DNA from: Oceanobacillus oncorhynchi
GTDB taxonomy: Bacteria > Bacillota > Bacilli > Bacillales > Amphibacillaceae
Direction: 5' to 3'
Assembly: GCF_000821065.1 (NCBI RefSeq)
Contig: NZ_CDGG01000001.1
Location: forward strand, 3,906,001 to 3,970,000
DNA length: 64,000 nt
Translations under genes and position numbers: made by a program
In this document: positions 25,684 to 34,414 of the stretch, piece after piece
How positions within the stretch are numbered: position 1 is the first letter of the stretch
Layout of the letters: every line of letters begins with the position of its first letter
The notes under the pieces: generated by a model
The model's input: the letters and a program-made list of their open reading frames with translations, nothing else
Databases searched by the model: none
What the model was told of the DNA's origin: nothing

Positions 25684-26091
25684 TTACCCTTTTATTAAAC
25701 CTAAATCCACTTTCCATTGTAACCATTGCAGCTGTCTCGTTTTACGAGGTAAGAATTGACGAATATCTTCCTCATGGTACCCAACTTGGAATCTTTTTTC
25801 ATCCACCAAAATTGGACTTTTCAGCAGTCTTGGGTATTTGTGAATTAATTTCAATAAAGTTTGCAGAGACAAATCCTCTACATTCAAATTCAATTCTTTA
25901 AAAATTTTAGAACGGGTTGAAAGTATCTCATCCGTGCCTTCCACAGTCATTTGTAAAATATTCTTTAGTTCGTCAATTGTCAATGGTTGATGTAAAATAT
26001 TTCGTTCCTTATAAGCAATTCCATTTTTGCGAAACCATTGTCTCGCTTTTCTTGTAGATGAGCAAGATACTCCGTAAATATGCACTGTCAT
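25684..26091 (-). CDS. Spx/ArsC-family regulator with CxxT in place of CxxC
   Basis: A 135-residue member of the Spx branch of the ArsC family. Spx binds the RNA polymerase alpha C-terminal domain and redirects transcription under disulfide stress. The body is Spx-like: DELKNILQMTVEGTDEILSTRSK, then SPILVDEKRFQVGYHEEDIR and FLPRK. The N-terminal redox switch is altered: canonical Spx has SCTSC, here SCSST, so the second Cys is Thr. It therefore cannot form the usual intramolecular disulfide. I chose the ATG at 26091, 7 nt after AAGGAG. It is probably a paralogue of a canonical spx outside this window. Confidence 0.85.
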   Translation of the reverse strand: MTVHIYGVSCSSTRKARQWFRKNGIAYKERNILHQPLTIDELKNILQMTVEGTDEILSTRSKIFKELNLNVEDLSLQTLLKLIHKYPRLLKSPILVDEKRFQVGYHEEDIRQFLPRKTRQLQWLQWKVDLGLIKG

Positions 26092-26416
26092 ATTCATTCT
26101 CCTTATTATTTGACATATTCATTACAAGATTCAAAGTGATTATGATGAAATGAAAGTAAAACATTTCTGCTTCTTCATTCCATTTTTTCTATCTTAGTTT
26201 CACTTTAGCATGGAAATGTGGTAAAACTATGGTAAGGTCATAAAAAAAACATGAAATGAAGCTTAATTCATCGAAATAAAGCTTGCTGCTATTATTCCTT
26301 CGCTCTATAAATATGCTTCCCCGGCTTCACGATTCCACAATACGCCCTTAAACTTCTGTTTAATAACAGCTTAAATCAAATAATGAACCCCCCCCCCAAA
26401 AAACAAATGACAAAGG
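26092..26416. other. Intergenic region with homopolymer tract
   Basis: No gene is recognised. It contains a run of at least nine C followed by A6 near 26388-26405, directly downstream of the S13 peptidase stop, and several GAAATGAAG/CTTCATTTC-like half-repeats around 26140-26265. Confidence 0.35.
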
Positions 26417-27781
26417 TCAACACCATTCTTCTATCTCCGCCATTATCGCAACCAGTTCATCTTCTAATTCTTTTCCTGTATCCGTATCTAATAAATGATT
26501 TAATAAGATGGAAAAGATAAGCCGTTCTCCCTTTCCATTGGTTACATAACCGGAAAGAGTGCTGACACCTTCAATGGTTCCTGTTTTTGCCTGAACATCC
26601 AGTCCCTTCATACGTTCACGTAAAGTGCCTCCAATCATTTTATCGGCTTCTCCAGCTGCCGGCAGACTGGCTAAAAATTCAGGGAACCACTTTTCCTGCT
26701 GGATTTCGTACAGTAAACGCGTCAGTTCTTCGGCTGGAATAAAGTTAGCTGCTGAAATTCCGGAACCATCCTTTAACTGGATTGTATCCAGATTGATTGA
26801 ATAGGTAGCCAGAGCTTCTTTCACTGCTGCCAGACCCGATTCCCATGAACCGTCATCATATGTTTTACGCCCTAATTCTTTTGTGAGCATCTCACCAATC
26901 CCATTATTGCTAAGCTTCATAAAGGGAATAATAATGCCAGTTAATGGCGGTGACTGTTTATGGTAAATACACGCTGCATCTCCCTGAAGCTTTCCTTTTT
27001 TTATCCGGCCTTCTAACGCAATACCTTCCTTTTTTAATATTTGCCGGATTGTGTCTGCGATATAATTTTCAATATGTTTAATAGCCATATATACTTCCTG
27101 CTTTCCTTCTTTCCTGCCGATTTTTCCTGATATAAAAAAGTGATTTGCTGAATTATTCCGCCTTACAATCAATGCTTCTTCATCTGCTTCTTCTGTCGTT
27201 ACAGCATCGTTGGTCACCGTAATTCCTTCCGTATGCGGCAGGATTTCTATCTTTGGGGTTGTATGCAATTTTTCCGGGGTAATGATTAATTTAATAGCAT
27301 TCGTATCATAATCTGTATCTGGAGCAAGTGTTAAAGCAGATACTTCTGAACCATACCCGTATTGCTGATCAGCCCAAATTAAATCATCAGACCAGCGGAT
27401 ATCATCGTACCAGCTGTCATCAAGAATAAAGTCTCCGGATATATTTTTGATCCCACGCTCTTTTAAAGAAGCCACAAACTGTTTATAATCCTTTTCTTGT
27501 AAAGTCGGGTCTCCCTTTCCAACCAAATAAACATTACCATGACAGGTTTCCTCCACTACTTTCCCCCCCAAATGAAGCTCGGTTTGAAATGTATATTCAG
27601 GACCTAATTTCCTTAATGCCGCTACTGCTGTAAGTATTTTCAAGTTGGAAGCAGGCTGCAGCCGTGTTGATGCATAATAATTAAACAAGCTTGCACCGCT
27701 TGTCCCGGAGCGCACACTTATTCCTGAAACACTTCCTTTGTTGTGACATTTGTTTAATAAAAAGTTATTTAGTTTTTGCAT
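26417..27781 (-). CDS. S13-family D-Ala-D-Ala carboxypeptidase/endopeptidase (DacC/PBP4-like)
   Basis: Class C low-molecular-weight penicillin-binding protein that trims or cleaves peptidoglycan peptides. The 454-residue protein has the SxxK active site SNLK (45-48), an SxN motif in KLSNNGIGEM, and KTG in QAKTGTIEG. The ATG at 27781 is preferred, with GAGGTG 6 nt ahead. The usual signal peptide is absent: the protein begins MQKLNNFLLNKCHNKG and moves straight into the catalytic domain. An export route is thus not evident. It may be a diverged intracellular form or have a damaged 5' end. Confidence 0.88.
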   Translation of the reverse strand: MQKLNNFLLNKCHNKGSVSGISVRSGTSGASLFNYYASTRLQPASNLKILTAVAALRKLGPEYTFQTELHLGGKVVEETCHGNVYLVGKGDPTLQEKDYKQFVASLKERGIKNISGDFILDDSWYDDIRWSDDLIWADQQYGYGSEVSALTLAPDTDYDTNAIKLIITPEKLHTTPKIEILPHTEGITVTNDAVTTEEADEEALIVRRNNSANHFFISGKIGRKEGKQEVYMAIKHIENYIADTIRQILKKEGIALEGRIKKGKLQGDAACIYHKQSPPLTGIIIPFMKLSNNGIGEMLTKELGRKTYDDGSWESGLAAVKEALATYSINLDTIQLKDGSGISAANFIPAEELTRLLYEIQQEKWFPEFLASLPAAGEADKMIGGTLRERMKGLDVQAKTGTIEGVSTLSGYVTNGKGERLIFSILLNHLLDTDTGKELEDELVAIMAEIEEWC

Positions 27782-27887
27782 CGATTCCACCTCGGATGAT
27801 GTATTACGTTCTTAATTTTCTAATTCGATATCTATAGGTTAAAATCCTTTTTTCTAGTCAAATACCCTCTCAAACATAAAATCATTT

Positions 27888-27896
27888 CATATAGTA
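27888..27896 (+). promoter_or_regulatory. Possible SigK -10 element of the YjcZ-type gene
   Basis: CATATAGTA matches the CATANNNTA -10 consensus of the mother-cell factor SigK and lies 22 bp before the ATG. The -35 AC is not at the ideal distance. Confidence 0.3.
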
Positions 27897-27917
27897 AACA
27901 TACAGGGGGTGTAAAAA

Positions 27918-28013
27918 ATGAGTAATTACAATGAATTTGGCGGAGGTTTTGCTCTACTGGTAGTCCTGTTCATCTTATTGATTATTGTAGGTACTTCTTA
28001 TTGGGGATTCTAG
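27918..28013 (+). CDS. YjcZ-family tiny sporulation membrane protein
   Basis: A 31-residue protein starting MSNYNEFGGGFALLVVLFIL and ending IVGTSYWGF. The Gly-rich start followed by FALLVVLFILLIIVG is typical of the YjcZ/YhcD tiny transmembrane family of spore formers, whose members are often spore-associated. Start ATG follows GGGGGTG by 6 nt, and a strong terminator follows. It was missed by length-limited gene finding. Confidence 0.9.
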   Translation: MSNYNEFGGGFALLVVLFILLIIVGTSYWGF

Positions 28014-28103
28014 TGATGCCATGATAAACAAATCTTTTCCTCCTCTTCCCTATAATTAATTAGCTTTACGTACGGCTGGCTAAGAAAATAGATCGTGATT
28101 ATG

Positions 28104-28148
28104 AACGCTTGTAAAGATAATGCATCAACCTCTTTACAAGCATTTTTT
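28104..28148 (+). terminator. Terminator after YjcZ-type gene
   Basis: Perfect arms GCTTGTAAAG (28107-28116) and CTTTACAAGC (28132-28141) followed by ATTTTTT. Confidence 0.85.
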
Positions 28149-28160
28149 ATATGTAATATA

Positions 28161-28200
28161 AAAACAAGGCGCATGATGGAAAACTACATCGGCGCCTTGT
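28161..28200 (-). terminator. Terminator after tatA
   Basis: Arms ACAAGGCGC (28164-28172) and GCGCCTTGT (28192-28200), followed by TTTT on the minus strand. Confidence 0.8.
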
Positions 28201-28205
28201 TCCTC

Positions 28206-28421
28206 TTATTTTGACGGGTCCTTTTCAGGCTCATCATTATCTTCTTTTATTTCTTTCTTTTTGTCTTCCTCAGACATTATATTATTTGCTGAATTTTTGA
28301 ATTCCCGTAAGGTCTGTCCGGCTGCTTTCCCGATTTCCGGAAGCTTTTTGGGACCGAAAATAATTAAGGCAATGATAACTATCAATATCAAACCCGGAAT
28401 ACCTATGTTTGCTGGACTCAT
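28206..28421 (-). CDS. tatA: Twin-arginine translocase subunit TatA
   Basis: A 71-residue pore-forming subunit for export of folded proteins. The N-terminal helix [20 protein letters not shown] is followed by the hinge [14 protein letters not shown], the amphipathic helix and an acidic tail, all typical. The ATG at 28421 is chosen because GGAGGTG lies 7 nt ahead. tatC is not adjacent, so this is an orphan tatA whose TatC partner lies elsewhere. Confidence 0.93.
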   Translation of the reverse strand: MSPANIGIPGLILIVIIALIIFGPKKLPEIGKAAGQTLREFKNSANNIMSEEDKKKEIKEDNDEPEKDPSK

Positions 28422-28492
28422 GGAACAACACCTCCATTCTGATTTCATTATAAATCATTTCGATCTATTTTTTAATGGTTACACCCATAAAA

Positions 28493-30115
28493 TTATAACG
28501 ATTTGCCTTCTTTTTGTGAAATTTGCAGAATGAGCTGACGCATTAAATATGGAAATTGCTCAAATGCATTGGTAACATGCAGCCTTTCTGTACGTTTATG
28601 TGCATCATGTCCGAACGGACCTACATTTAATACAGGTGCGTCCAATTTACGCATCAATGAAAACGGCAATTCATACGAATCCCCCCATACCGGCGTATTT
28701 TCCTCGTAAACCTGCAGGCCTGTATCACTGCCTTGATAATGTACATAACTCAAATCACAAATTCCATTTAAAAAATGACTCCGTTTGATATCTAATTGAA
28801 ATTCGTTTTTCGCTTCTTTTTCAACAAAATCAACACAATATTCTACAAAACCGTTACCGCTGGAATTTACAGCAGGATAATAAGGAGGTGCAAATAAAAT
28901 CACCATGGCTGGCGCAAGCTCCTGACAATGAATCATTAAGCTGTCCGTAATACGAAGCGATTTTTCCCGGTCATCATAGTCATCATGAAAATGAATATCC
29001 TTTTTCACATCTTCAACAAATTCCCTGCCCAGTTTATTCCCTGCATACTCTAATAACTCTTTATAAGTAATTACTTTTACATGACCAATCGGCTGCACTT
29101 GATTATCCTTGCATATCTTTTTATACCGTTCATTACATTGTGCGGCAGCAGTCTTGGCAACCTGTTCAAATAAAGCAAAAACCTCTTCTGCTGTCCGTTC
29201 TAAAAGAAAAATATTGTATAAAGCGGAAGAACGGTACGGAGTCTGAGTGGAATACCGCAGCCGCAAATCTGTTTGCTGCAGTGTAACCGGCAGCGGAGCG
29301 GTTTCACCGAGTACCGTTTCCTGAAAAATGGGATTCCATTCCATCTCCCTTGTTAAAAATGAAGAGATAAATGGAGATGTCATTCCGCTCAATGGTTCTC
29401 CTGCATGGGTTTCCTTCCCGTAGAATAAAGCTCCAGCTAAAACTTTCCCGATTGTCCCGCTGTAAATATAGTGTGTATTGTCCTTTGGGTCATGCCGAAA
29501 TGTCGGCTCACTATTTAAAAATAACGTATAGGTTAAATCATGCTGTTTTTGTAATTCCGTCAGAACAGGGATAGCATAACGCATGCCTGCTGAATTCACT
29601 TCTTCGTCGGGCACAGTTAATAAAAGCAGGTTAATTGGCCATTCCTCTATACTGGCCTGTTCAATCAGACTCATATGCATCACAAGCCCCATCTTCATAT
29701 CCATTGTGCCGCGCCCGAATAAGAAATCACCTGATTCTATATCTGCACGAATCTCTCTCGAAAATGTATCCTTTTGTTCCAGATATACTTTCGTAAGCTC
29801 CTCCGGCTGTGTTGCGAGCGGCTCAAGTGAACCATATTCCTCGGTATTTACCGTATCAAAATGGCTGATCAAACAAATCGTCTGCGTAGCTTCCGGATGT
29901 TTATATAAAGCAGTTAAAAGCTTCCGGCGCTGGTCTGCCTCATGCAGTTTTAAGTAAGCAGGATGGTCATGAAAATAAGTTAAATCCTGAAGCTTTGCAT
30001 ATAGCTTTCTGGGAAATTGCTTTTCTCCTTCTGAAAGACTGATACTCTTCCAGCTCACAAGCTCATTTAAGAGCTGACGTAATTCATCCGCACTGTTCCA
30101 TTGAAATGCCTCCAC
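28493..30115 (-). CDS. rocB: RocB, M20-family peptidase-like protein of arginine utilisation
   Basis: A 540-residue member of the M20 metallopeptidase superfamily matching RocB, which in B. subtilis lies in the arginine-degradation operon; its exact reaction is not established. Visible metal-site motifs are ISHFDTVN (near 93), FGRGTMDMKMG (near 133) and PDEEVNSAGMRYA (near 168). The start is GTG at 30115 after GGGGG; the nearby ATG is out of frame. Here it stands alone rather than with rocA and rocC. A candidate cre site overlaps its promoter. Confidence 0.92.
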   Translation of the reverse strand: MEAFQWNSADELRQLLNELVSWKSISLSEGEKQFPRKLYAKLQDLTYFHDHPAYLKLHEADQRRKLLTALYKHPEATQTICLISHFDTVNTEEYGSLEPLATQPEELTKVYLEQKDTFSREIRADIESGDFLFGRGTMDMKMGLVMHMSLIEQASIEEWPINLLLLTVPDEEVNSAGMRYAIPVLTELQKQHDLTYTLFLNSEPTFRHDPKDNTHYIYSGTIGKVLAGALFYGKETHAGEPLSGMTSPFISSFLTREMEWNPIFQETVLGETAPLPVTLQQTDLRLRYSTQTPYRSSALYNIFLLERTAEEVFALFEQVAKTAAAQCNERYKKICKDNQVQPIGHVKVITYKELLEYAGNKLGREFVEDVKKDIHFHDDYDDREKSLRITDSLMIHCQELAPAMVILFAPPYYPAVNSSGNGFVEYCVDFVEKEAKNEFQLDIKRSHFLNGICDLSYVHYQGSDTGLQVYEENTPVWGDSYELPFSLMRKLDAPVLNVGPFGHDAHKRTERLHVTNAFEQFPYLMRQLILQISQKEGKSL

Positions 30116-30149
30116 GAAAACCCCCGCCTTTCTATTAACCTTCCTTTCT

Positions 30150-30177
30150 ATTATATCAGCAATTGAACACGTTTACA
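30150..30177 (-). promoter_or_regulatory. rocB promoter with candidate CcpA site (cre)
   Basis: On the minus strand TATAAT (30150-30155) makes a good -10. TGAACACGTTTACA (plus strand 30164-30177) fits the cre consensus TGWAANCGNTNWCA at 13 of 14 positions and overlaps the -35 area, a position expected to repress rocB when glucose is present. Confidence 0.55.
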
Positions 30178-30294
30178 TTATTAGCAGTTATTCTCTTTCC
30201 AAATAATTTTCCATAGCCAGCTAGATAACAGTTCAGTCTTAGCCGCAAAATATGATATGATTTATAGTATAGAAAATTCATCAGGAGGTTATGT

Positions 30295-31200
30295 ATGGGG
30301 AAAAGAATTACACTGTTTCTTTTAACAAATATTTTGGTTATGACGACAATCGTCATTGTCTGGTCCATCCTTACAAGTATATTTGATATTGGACCAAGCT
30401 ATCGTTCAGATGGCGGAATTGATTATGTTTCTCTCATGATATTCAGTATTGTTGTAGGTTTTACCGGTTCATTTATTTCTTTAGCAATGTCCCGTTGGAT
30501 GGCTAAGACCATGATGAAGGTGAAAATAGTTGATCCGAATAATATTACTACACAGCAAGAGCGTGACGTTTATGAAAAAGTAGAACGGTTGTCCCGTGCT
30601 GCCGGACTTTCACACACACCAGAGGTTGGTATTTACCCGTCACATGAAGTAAATGCTTTTGCAACAGGTCCAAGTAAAAAACGCTCTTTAGTTGCTGTTT
30701 CTCAAGGGCTGCTGGACAGTATGGATGATGATGCCGTAGAAGGAGTCATTGCACATGAGGTGGCTCACGTTGCAAATGGCGATATGGTGACAATGACTTT
30801 ATTACAGGGAATCGTCAATACATTCGTCGTCTTCTTATCCCGGATCGCTGCAATGATCGTTTCCAGATTTGTGCGTTCCGAGCTGCAATGGATTGTTCAA
30901 TTTGCTGCAATCATTATTTTCCAAATCTTATTTTCTATTTTAGGAAGCTTTGTCGTCAGTGCTTATTCCAGACATCGGGAATATCACGCAGACCGGGGCG
31001 GTGCAGATTTAGCAGGCCGTGATAAGATGACACATGCGCTACAATCGTTAAAAGCTTATATCAATCGTGCAGAAGCAGACGATCACACAAATGATACAGC
31101 AATTCAAACCATGAAAATCAGCAATAAATCCAGTATCCTTAATGCTTTATCTTCTCACCCGCCGCTGGATGAACGAATTGCTAGATTACAACAGCGCTAA
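30295..31200 (+). CDS. htpX: Membrane zinc metalloprotease HtpX
   Basis: An M48 protease of membrane-protein quality control. The 301-residue protein has two N-terminal helices (about 5-25 and 40-61), the zinc motif [10 protein letters not shown] near residue 152, two further helices (about 177-230), and the third ligand in [13 protein letters not shown] near 240. Start ATG follows AGGAGG by 6 nt. It is a single-gene unit with its own terminator, divergent from rocB. Confidence 0.96.
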   Translation: MGKRITLFLLTNILVMTTIVIVWSILTSIFDIGPSYRSDGGIDYVSLMIFSIVVGFTGSFISLAMSRWMAKTMMKVKIVDPNNITTQQERDVYEKVERLSRAAGLSHTPEVGIYPSHEVNAFATGPSKKRSLVAVSQGLLDSMDDDAVEGVIAHEVAHVANGDMVTMTLLQGIVNTFVVFLSRIAAMIVSRFVRSELQWIVQFAAIIIFQILFSILGSFVVSAYSRHREYHADRGGADLAGRDKMTHALQSLKAYINRAEADDHTNDTAIQTMKISNKSSILNALSSHPPLDERIARLQQR

Positions 31201-31206
31201 GAAAAT

Positions 31207-31261
31207 AAAAACTTCCTTCTGCGGAGCGTTTTCGTACTCCTCCGCAAAAGGAAGTTTTTTT
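31207..31261 (+). terminator. Terminator after htpX
   Basis: Arms AAAAACTTCCTTCTGCGGAG and CTCCGCAAAAGGAAGTTTTT around a 12-nt loop. It probably also serves the convergent lactonase gene. Confidence 0.9.
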
Positions 31262-31269
31262 ATAGCTAA

Positions 31270-32304
31270 TTAGGAAAGAAACTTCACACAAACCACTTCT
31301 GGAACATCGATTACCTGATCTGTCTGCGTTAATTTCCCTGTTTCTGCATCTCTTTTATACAATACTACATTTCCGCTATGCTGGTTAGAAGCAAGAAGGA
31401 AGTTTTCAGTCGGATCCAATACAAAATCTCTTGGCCATTCACCACCGGATGGTGTGAATTCAAGAAATGTCAGCTCCCCGCTATTTTCATCTACTTTGAA
31501 TGAAGCAATACTGTTATGCCCACGGTTTCCTGTATAAAGGAATTTTCCATCTGAAGTGATATGAATCGCACTCGCATCATTTGTTTCTTCAAAGTCAGCA
31601 GGTTTCGCAAGAATCGTCTGTTTCTCCGTAAATTCGCCTGTCTCCTGATTGTAATCTAAAACAATCACCTCTGTAGAAAGCTCTGTAATTAAATAAGCAA
31701 TTGGTTTATTCGGATGGAACGTAATATGTCTTGGTCCGCTTCCCGGCTTTGCATGAAAAGTACTCACTTCCTGTAATGAGGAATCTTCCACCTTGTACGT
31801 CACTAAACGATCTGTTCCTAAATCTGCAACAACGATAAATTTCTTATCTGGAGTAAATCCAGTGAAATGAACATGGGGTTTTTCCTGTCTTTCATGCGGT
31901 CCGTTTCCTTCATGCTTGGTAAATTGCCCTTGCTCTACTTCTCCATCGTCAGTTGTAAAATGAAGACCAATATCGCCCTTATGGTAATTTCCTGTTACAA
32001 CCAGGTTTTCTGCTGCCTCTACATGACATGGAGGGTTCCCTTCTACCAATTGACCATTTAACGGAGTTAGTTCACCGCTCGTTTTATCAACACGGAAAGC
32101 ATTTACCCCTCCCATATCATCTTCCTGCGCAACAGCATATAAATAATTCTGGTTTTCATTAAAATTAAGATATGTTGGATTTCCAAGCTCTGCTGCTACC
32201 TCTGAAGCAGACAGCTGTCCTTTTTCTGCATCCAGGGTGAATCGATATACTCCCTGGCTTGTCTTTCTTGTGTAGGTTCCTGCGTAACCAAAGTATTTGC
32301 TCAT
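31270..32304 (-). CDS. Lactonase family protein (6-phosphogluconolactonase-type beta-propeller)
   Basis: A 344-residue seven-bladed beta-propeller of the YkgB/Pgl type, probably hydrolysing 6-phosphogluconolactone in the oxidative pentose phosphate pathway. Repeated blades are visible as GDIGLHFT, VADLGTDRLVTYKV, GSGPRHITFHPNKPIAYLITE and ASNQHSGNVVLYKRD. The His/Arg-bearing GPRHITFHP is the conserved family stretch. The ATG at 32304 is preferred because AAGGAAGG precedes it; the upstream in-frame ATG would be inside that site. Cytosolic. Confidence 0.9.
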   Translation of the reverse strand: MSKYFGYAGTYTRKTSQGVYRFTLDAEKGQLSASEVAAELGNPTYLNFNENQNYLYAVAQEDDMGGVNAFRVDKTSGELTPLNGQLVEGNPPCHVEAAENLVVTGNYHKGDIGLHFTTDDGEVEQGQFTKHEGNGPHERQEKPHVHFTGFTPDKKFIVVADLGTDRLVTYKVEDSSLQEVSTFHAKPGSGPRHITFHPNKPIAYLITELSTEVIVLDYNQETGEFTEKQTILAKPADFEETNDASAIHITSDGKFLYTGNRGHNSIASFKVDENSGELTFLEFTPSGGEWPRDFVLDPTENFLLASNQHSGNVVLYKRDAETGKLTQTDQVIDVPEVVCVKFLS

Positions 32305-32404
32305 TTGAATGCATCCTTCCTTCAAAAACTATTCTTTCATTTGTTCATTGTATCATTTTCGACAAAAAGGTTACATACATAAGCATTTTAAAAATTCAAT
32401 TTGC

Positions 32405-32595
32405 TACTAAAACGGTTATCCTCCAGCCTGCGTTTGCTCACCCCATCGAAAACATTTGTACGTCGGAAAGCCAAACGGTCCGCCACAGCCGTGCTTTACA
32501 CTTCATCTTCTATTCTTTGTCAAGGGTGTTAGCGAAGGAACGATCAACTCCTGTTTCTGTGGAAATGAAATTACTTTTTAGTGTCCGAAAATTGA
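32405..32595. repeat. GC-rich non-coding segment, possible dispersed element
   Basis: Between putP and the lactonase gene, about 190 bp are clearly richer in G+C than the flanks. They contain motifs such as GTTTGCTCACCCCATCG, GGTCCGCCACAGCCGTGC and GTGTTAGCGAAGGAACG. A 133-codon open frame passes through it on the plus strand without a credible start. I suspect a repeat unit of the genome, but no second copy exists in this window. Confidence 0.3.
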
Positions 32596-32601
32596 GTAAT
32601 A

Positions 32602-32640
32602 AGAAAAGAGCCGGAGTTACACACCCCGGCCCTATTTCTT
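32602..32640 (-). terminator. Terminator after putP
   Basis: Stem GGGCCGGGG / CTCCGGCTC on the minus strand, ending TTTTCTTATT, immediately after the putP stop. Confidence 0.75.
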
Positions 32641-34126
32641 ATTTATTCTTATGCTCTTGAAGCCTGCTCATGGTTTCATTAAATTCCGCTTCAATTTCTT
32701 TGTTAGGCTTATACGTTTTAAGGCTGACTAAAATAATGACTGCTGTACTCAGGATAAACCCGGGTACTATTTCGTATAAATATCCGGACAATGGAGAGTA
32801 GCCCCATGCAAATACAACGACTGCACCGACAATCATCCCCCAAAGCGCCCCAGATCCTGTTGTTTTCCTCCAAAATAGAGACAGCAGCACGACCGGTCCA
32901 AAAGAAGCGCCAAAGCCTGCCCAGGCAAAGGAAACAAGCCCTAAGATGGTGTCGTTTTGCTGCCAGGCAAATATCATAGCAATAAGTGAAACAGCTAAAA
33001 CAGCCAGTCTACCCAAATTCACATAGGTTTTATCCTTTGCATCTGCATGAAACACAGCCTTGAAAATATCCTCCACCAGCGCAGAAGAAGTTACCAGCAG
33101 CTGGGAAGACACCGTACTCATAATTGCGGCAAGTACTGCCGCCAGCAGAAGGCCGGCTATGAATGGATGAAATAATAATTGCCCTAAAACAATAAATACA
33201 GCCTCCGGATCGGCAAGTGTCAATTCTGGATTGGCTTGAAAGAATGCAAATCCGGATATCGCTGTTGCGGCAGCACCGACTAATGAAATGACCATCCAGC
33301 TGATGCCGATACGGCGGGCAGAGGTGGTTTCTTTTACCGACTTGATTGCCATAAAACGAACGATAATATGCGGCTGTCCAAAATAACCCAATCCCCATGC
33401 TAAGGATGAAATTACCCCCGTTGCTGATGCAGCAGCAAAAAAGCTTAATATATCGGGATTGACGTCTTGGACGATGGTTACTGTTTCGCCAACTCCTCCA
33501 AGCGAAACGATGGTCAATGCCGGTACCAAAATCAGCGCCAGAAACATCATCGTTCCCTGCACTACATCGGTAAAACTGACTGCAAGAAAACCGCCGACAA
33601 GCGTGTAAATTATTGTTACCGCTGCTACAGTCATTAAGCCAGTATGATAGTTTACATCAAAAGCGCTCTGAAAAAATACGCCTCCTGCAACCATCCCTGA
33701 AGAGACATAAAATGTAAAATAAAGCAATATAACAATACCGGATGCGATGCGTAATACCTTCGTATTGTTTTTAAAGCGGCTGTCTAAGTAACTCGGAATC
33801 GTAATGGAGTTATTTGATACCTCGGTATAGGTCCGCAGTCTCGGAGCAATAATCAGCCAGTTTACCCAAGCCCCGGCTGCCAGACCGATGGCCATCCATC
33901 CCTCGGCCAGACCAAATACATAAATTGCGCCGGGAAGTCCCATTAACAGCCATTGCGACATATCGGAAGCACCGGCACTCAGTGCAGATGTAACAGGCCC
34001 CAGACTTCTTCCGCCCAGCATATAGTCATCTAAATTTGATGTCTTACGATAAGAATATAAACCAATAGCAATCATCACTAAAAAGTACAAGACAATCGCC
34101 ATAATTTGATAGGTTGTTTCTGACAT
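32639..34126 (-). CDS. putP: Sodium/proline symporter PutP
   Basis: A solute:sodium symporter of 495 residues with about 13 membrane helices. Conserved features are SYRKTSNLDDYMLGGRSLGP, SAGASDMSQWLLMGLPGA and WGLGYFGQPHIIVRFMAIKS. It imports proline with sodium, either for catabolism or as an osmoprotectant. Its place after pruA and putB on the same strand argues for catabolic use. A 288-bp gap with four hairpins separates it from putB, so its expression may be partly uncoupled. Confidence 0.95.
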   Translation of the reverse strand: MSETTYQIMAIVLYFLVMIAIGLYSYRKTSNLDDYMLGGRSLGPVTSALSAGASDMSQWLLMGLPGAIYVFGLAEGWMAIGLAAGAWVNWLIIAPRLRTYTEVSNNSITIPSYLDSRFKNNTKVLRIASGIVILLYFTFYVSSGMVAGGVFFQSAFDVNYHTGLMTVAAVTIIYTLVGGFLAVSFTDVVQGTMMFLALILVPALTIVSLGGVGETVTIVQDVNPDILSFFAAASATGVISSLAWGLGYFGQPHIIVRFMAIKSVKETTSARRIGISWMVISLVGAAATAISGFAFFQANPELTLADPEAVFIVLGQLLFHPFIAGLLLAAVLAAIMSTVSSQLLVTSSALVEDIFKAVFHADAKDKTYVNLGRLAVLAVSLIAMIFAWQQNDTILGLVSFAWAGFGASFGPVVLLSLFWRKTTGSGALWGMIVGAVVVFAWGYSPLSGYLYEIVPGFILSTAVIILVSLKTYKPNKEIEAEFNETMSRLQEHKNK

Positions 34127-34164
34127 CCTTCCCTCTCCCTTTGTAAGTAATAAAACGAAACTTC

Positions 34165-34336
34165 ATTCAGTGGGAATTTTGGTTCTTCTCCCACTGAATT
34201 AGCCTAAGTAATTCAGGGAGTTAGCTCACCTGATCTCTCGCCTAAATAAATTTGTGTTTACTCTTTATTTGGAGGCGGGAGTTTTACGGACGCTTCTCCG
34301 TGATAAAATTTATAATAACAAGTGTAAAACTTGTAA
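34165..34336. repeat. Cluster of four consecutive hairpins between putB and putP
   Basis: Hairpin 1 has perfect 11-bp arms ATTCAGTGGGA (34165-34175) and TCCCACTGAAT (34189-34199). Hairpin 2 (about 34235-34282) pairs CTCTCGCCTAAATAAA with TTTATTTGGAGGCGGGAG imperfectly. Hairpin 3 is ACGGA/TCCGT (about 34288-34303). Hairpin 4 is ACAAGT/ACTTGT (about 34320-34336). None ends in a clear T-run. It may be an intergenic repeat unit or a structured leader of putP. Confidence 0.5.
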
Positions 34337-34414
34337 TTTGTATTTTGATCATCATCCTATCTCTAGCGACAGGCGTTGAAAAAGACGGTATTAGAAACAA
34401 CCCTTTTTAAGTTA

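Noticed and set aside
26388-26405. C9A6 tract as a phase-variation switch.
   Set aside because: It lies after the stop codon of the S13 peptidase gene and not in a promoter or frame, so slippage there would change no protein.
32259-32660. A 133-codon plus-strand frame between the lactonase and putP genes.
   Set aside because: It overlaps the start of the lactonase gene and the putP terminator, and has no credible start site.
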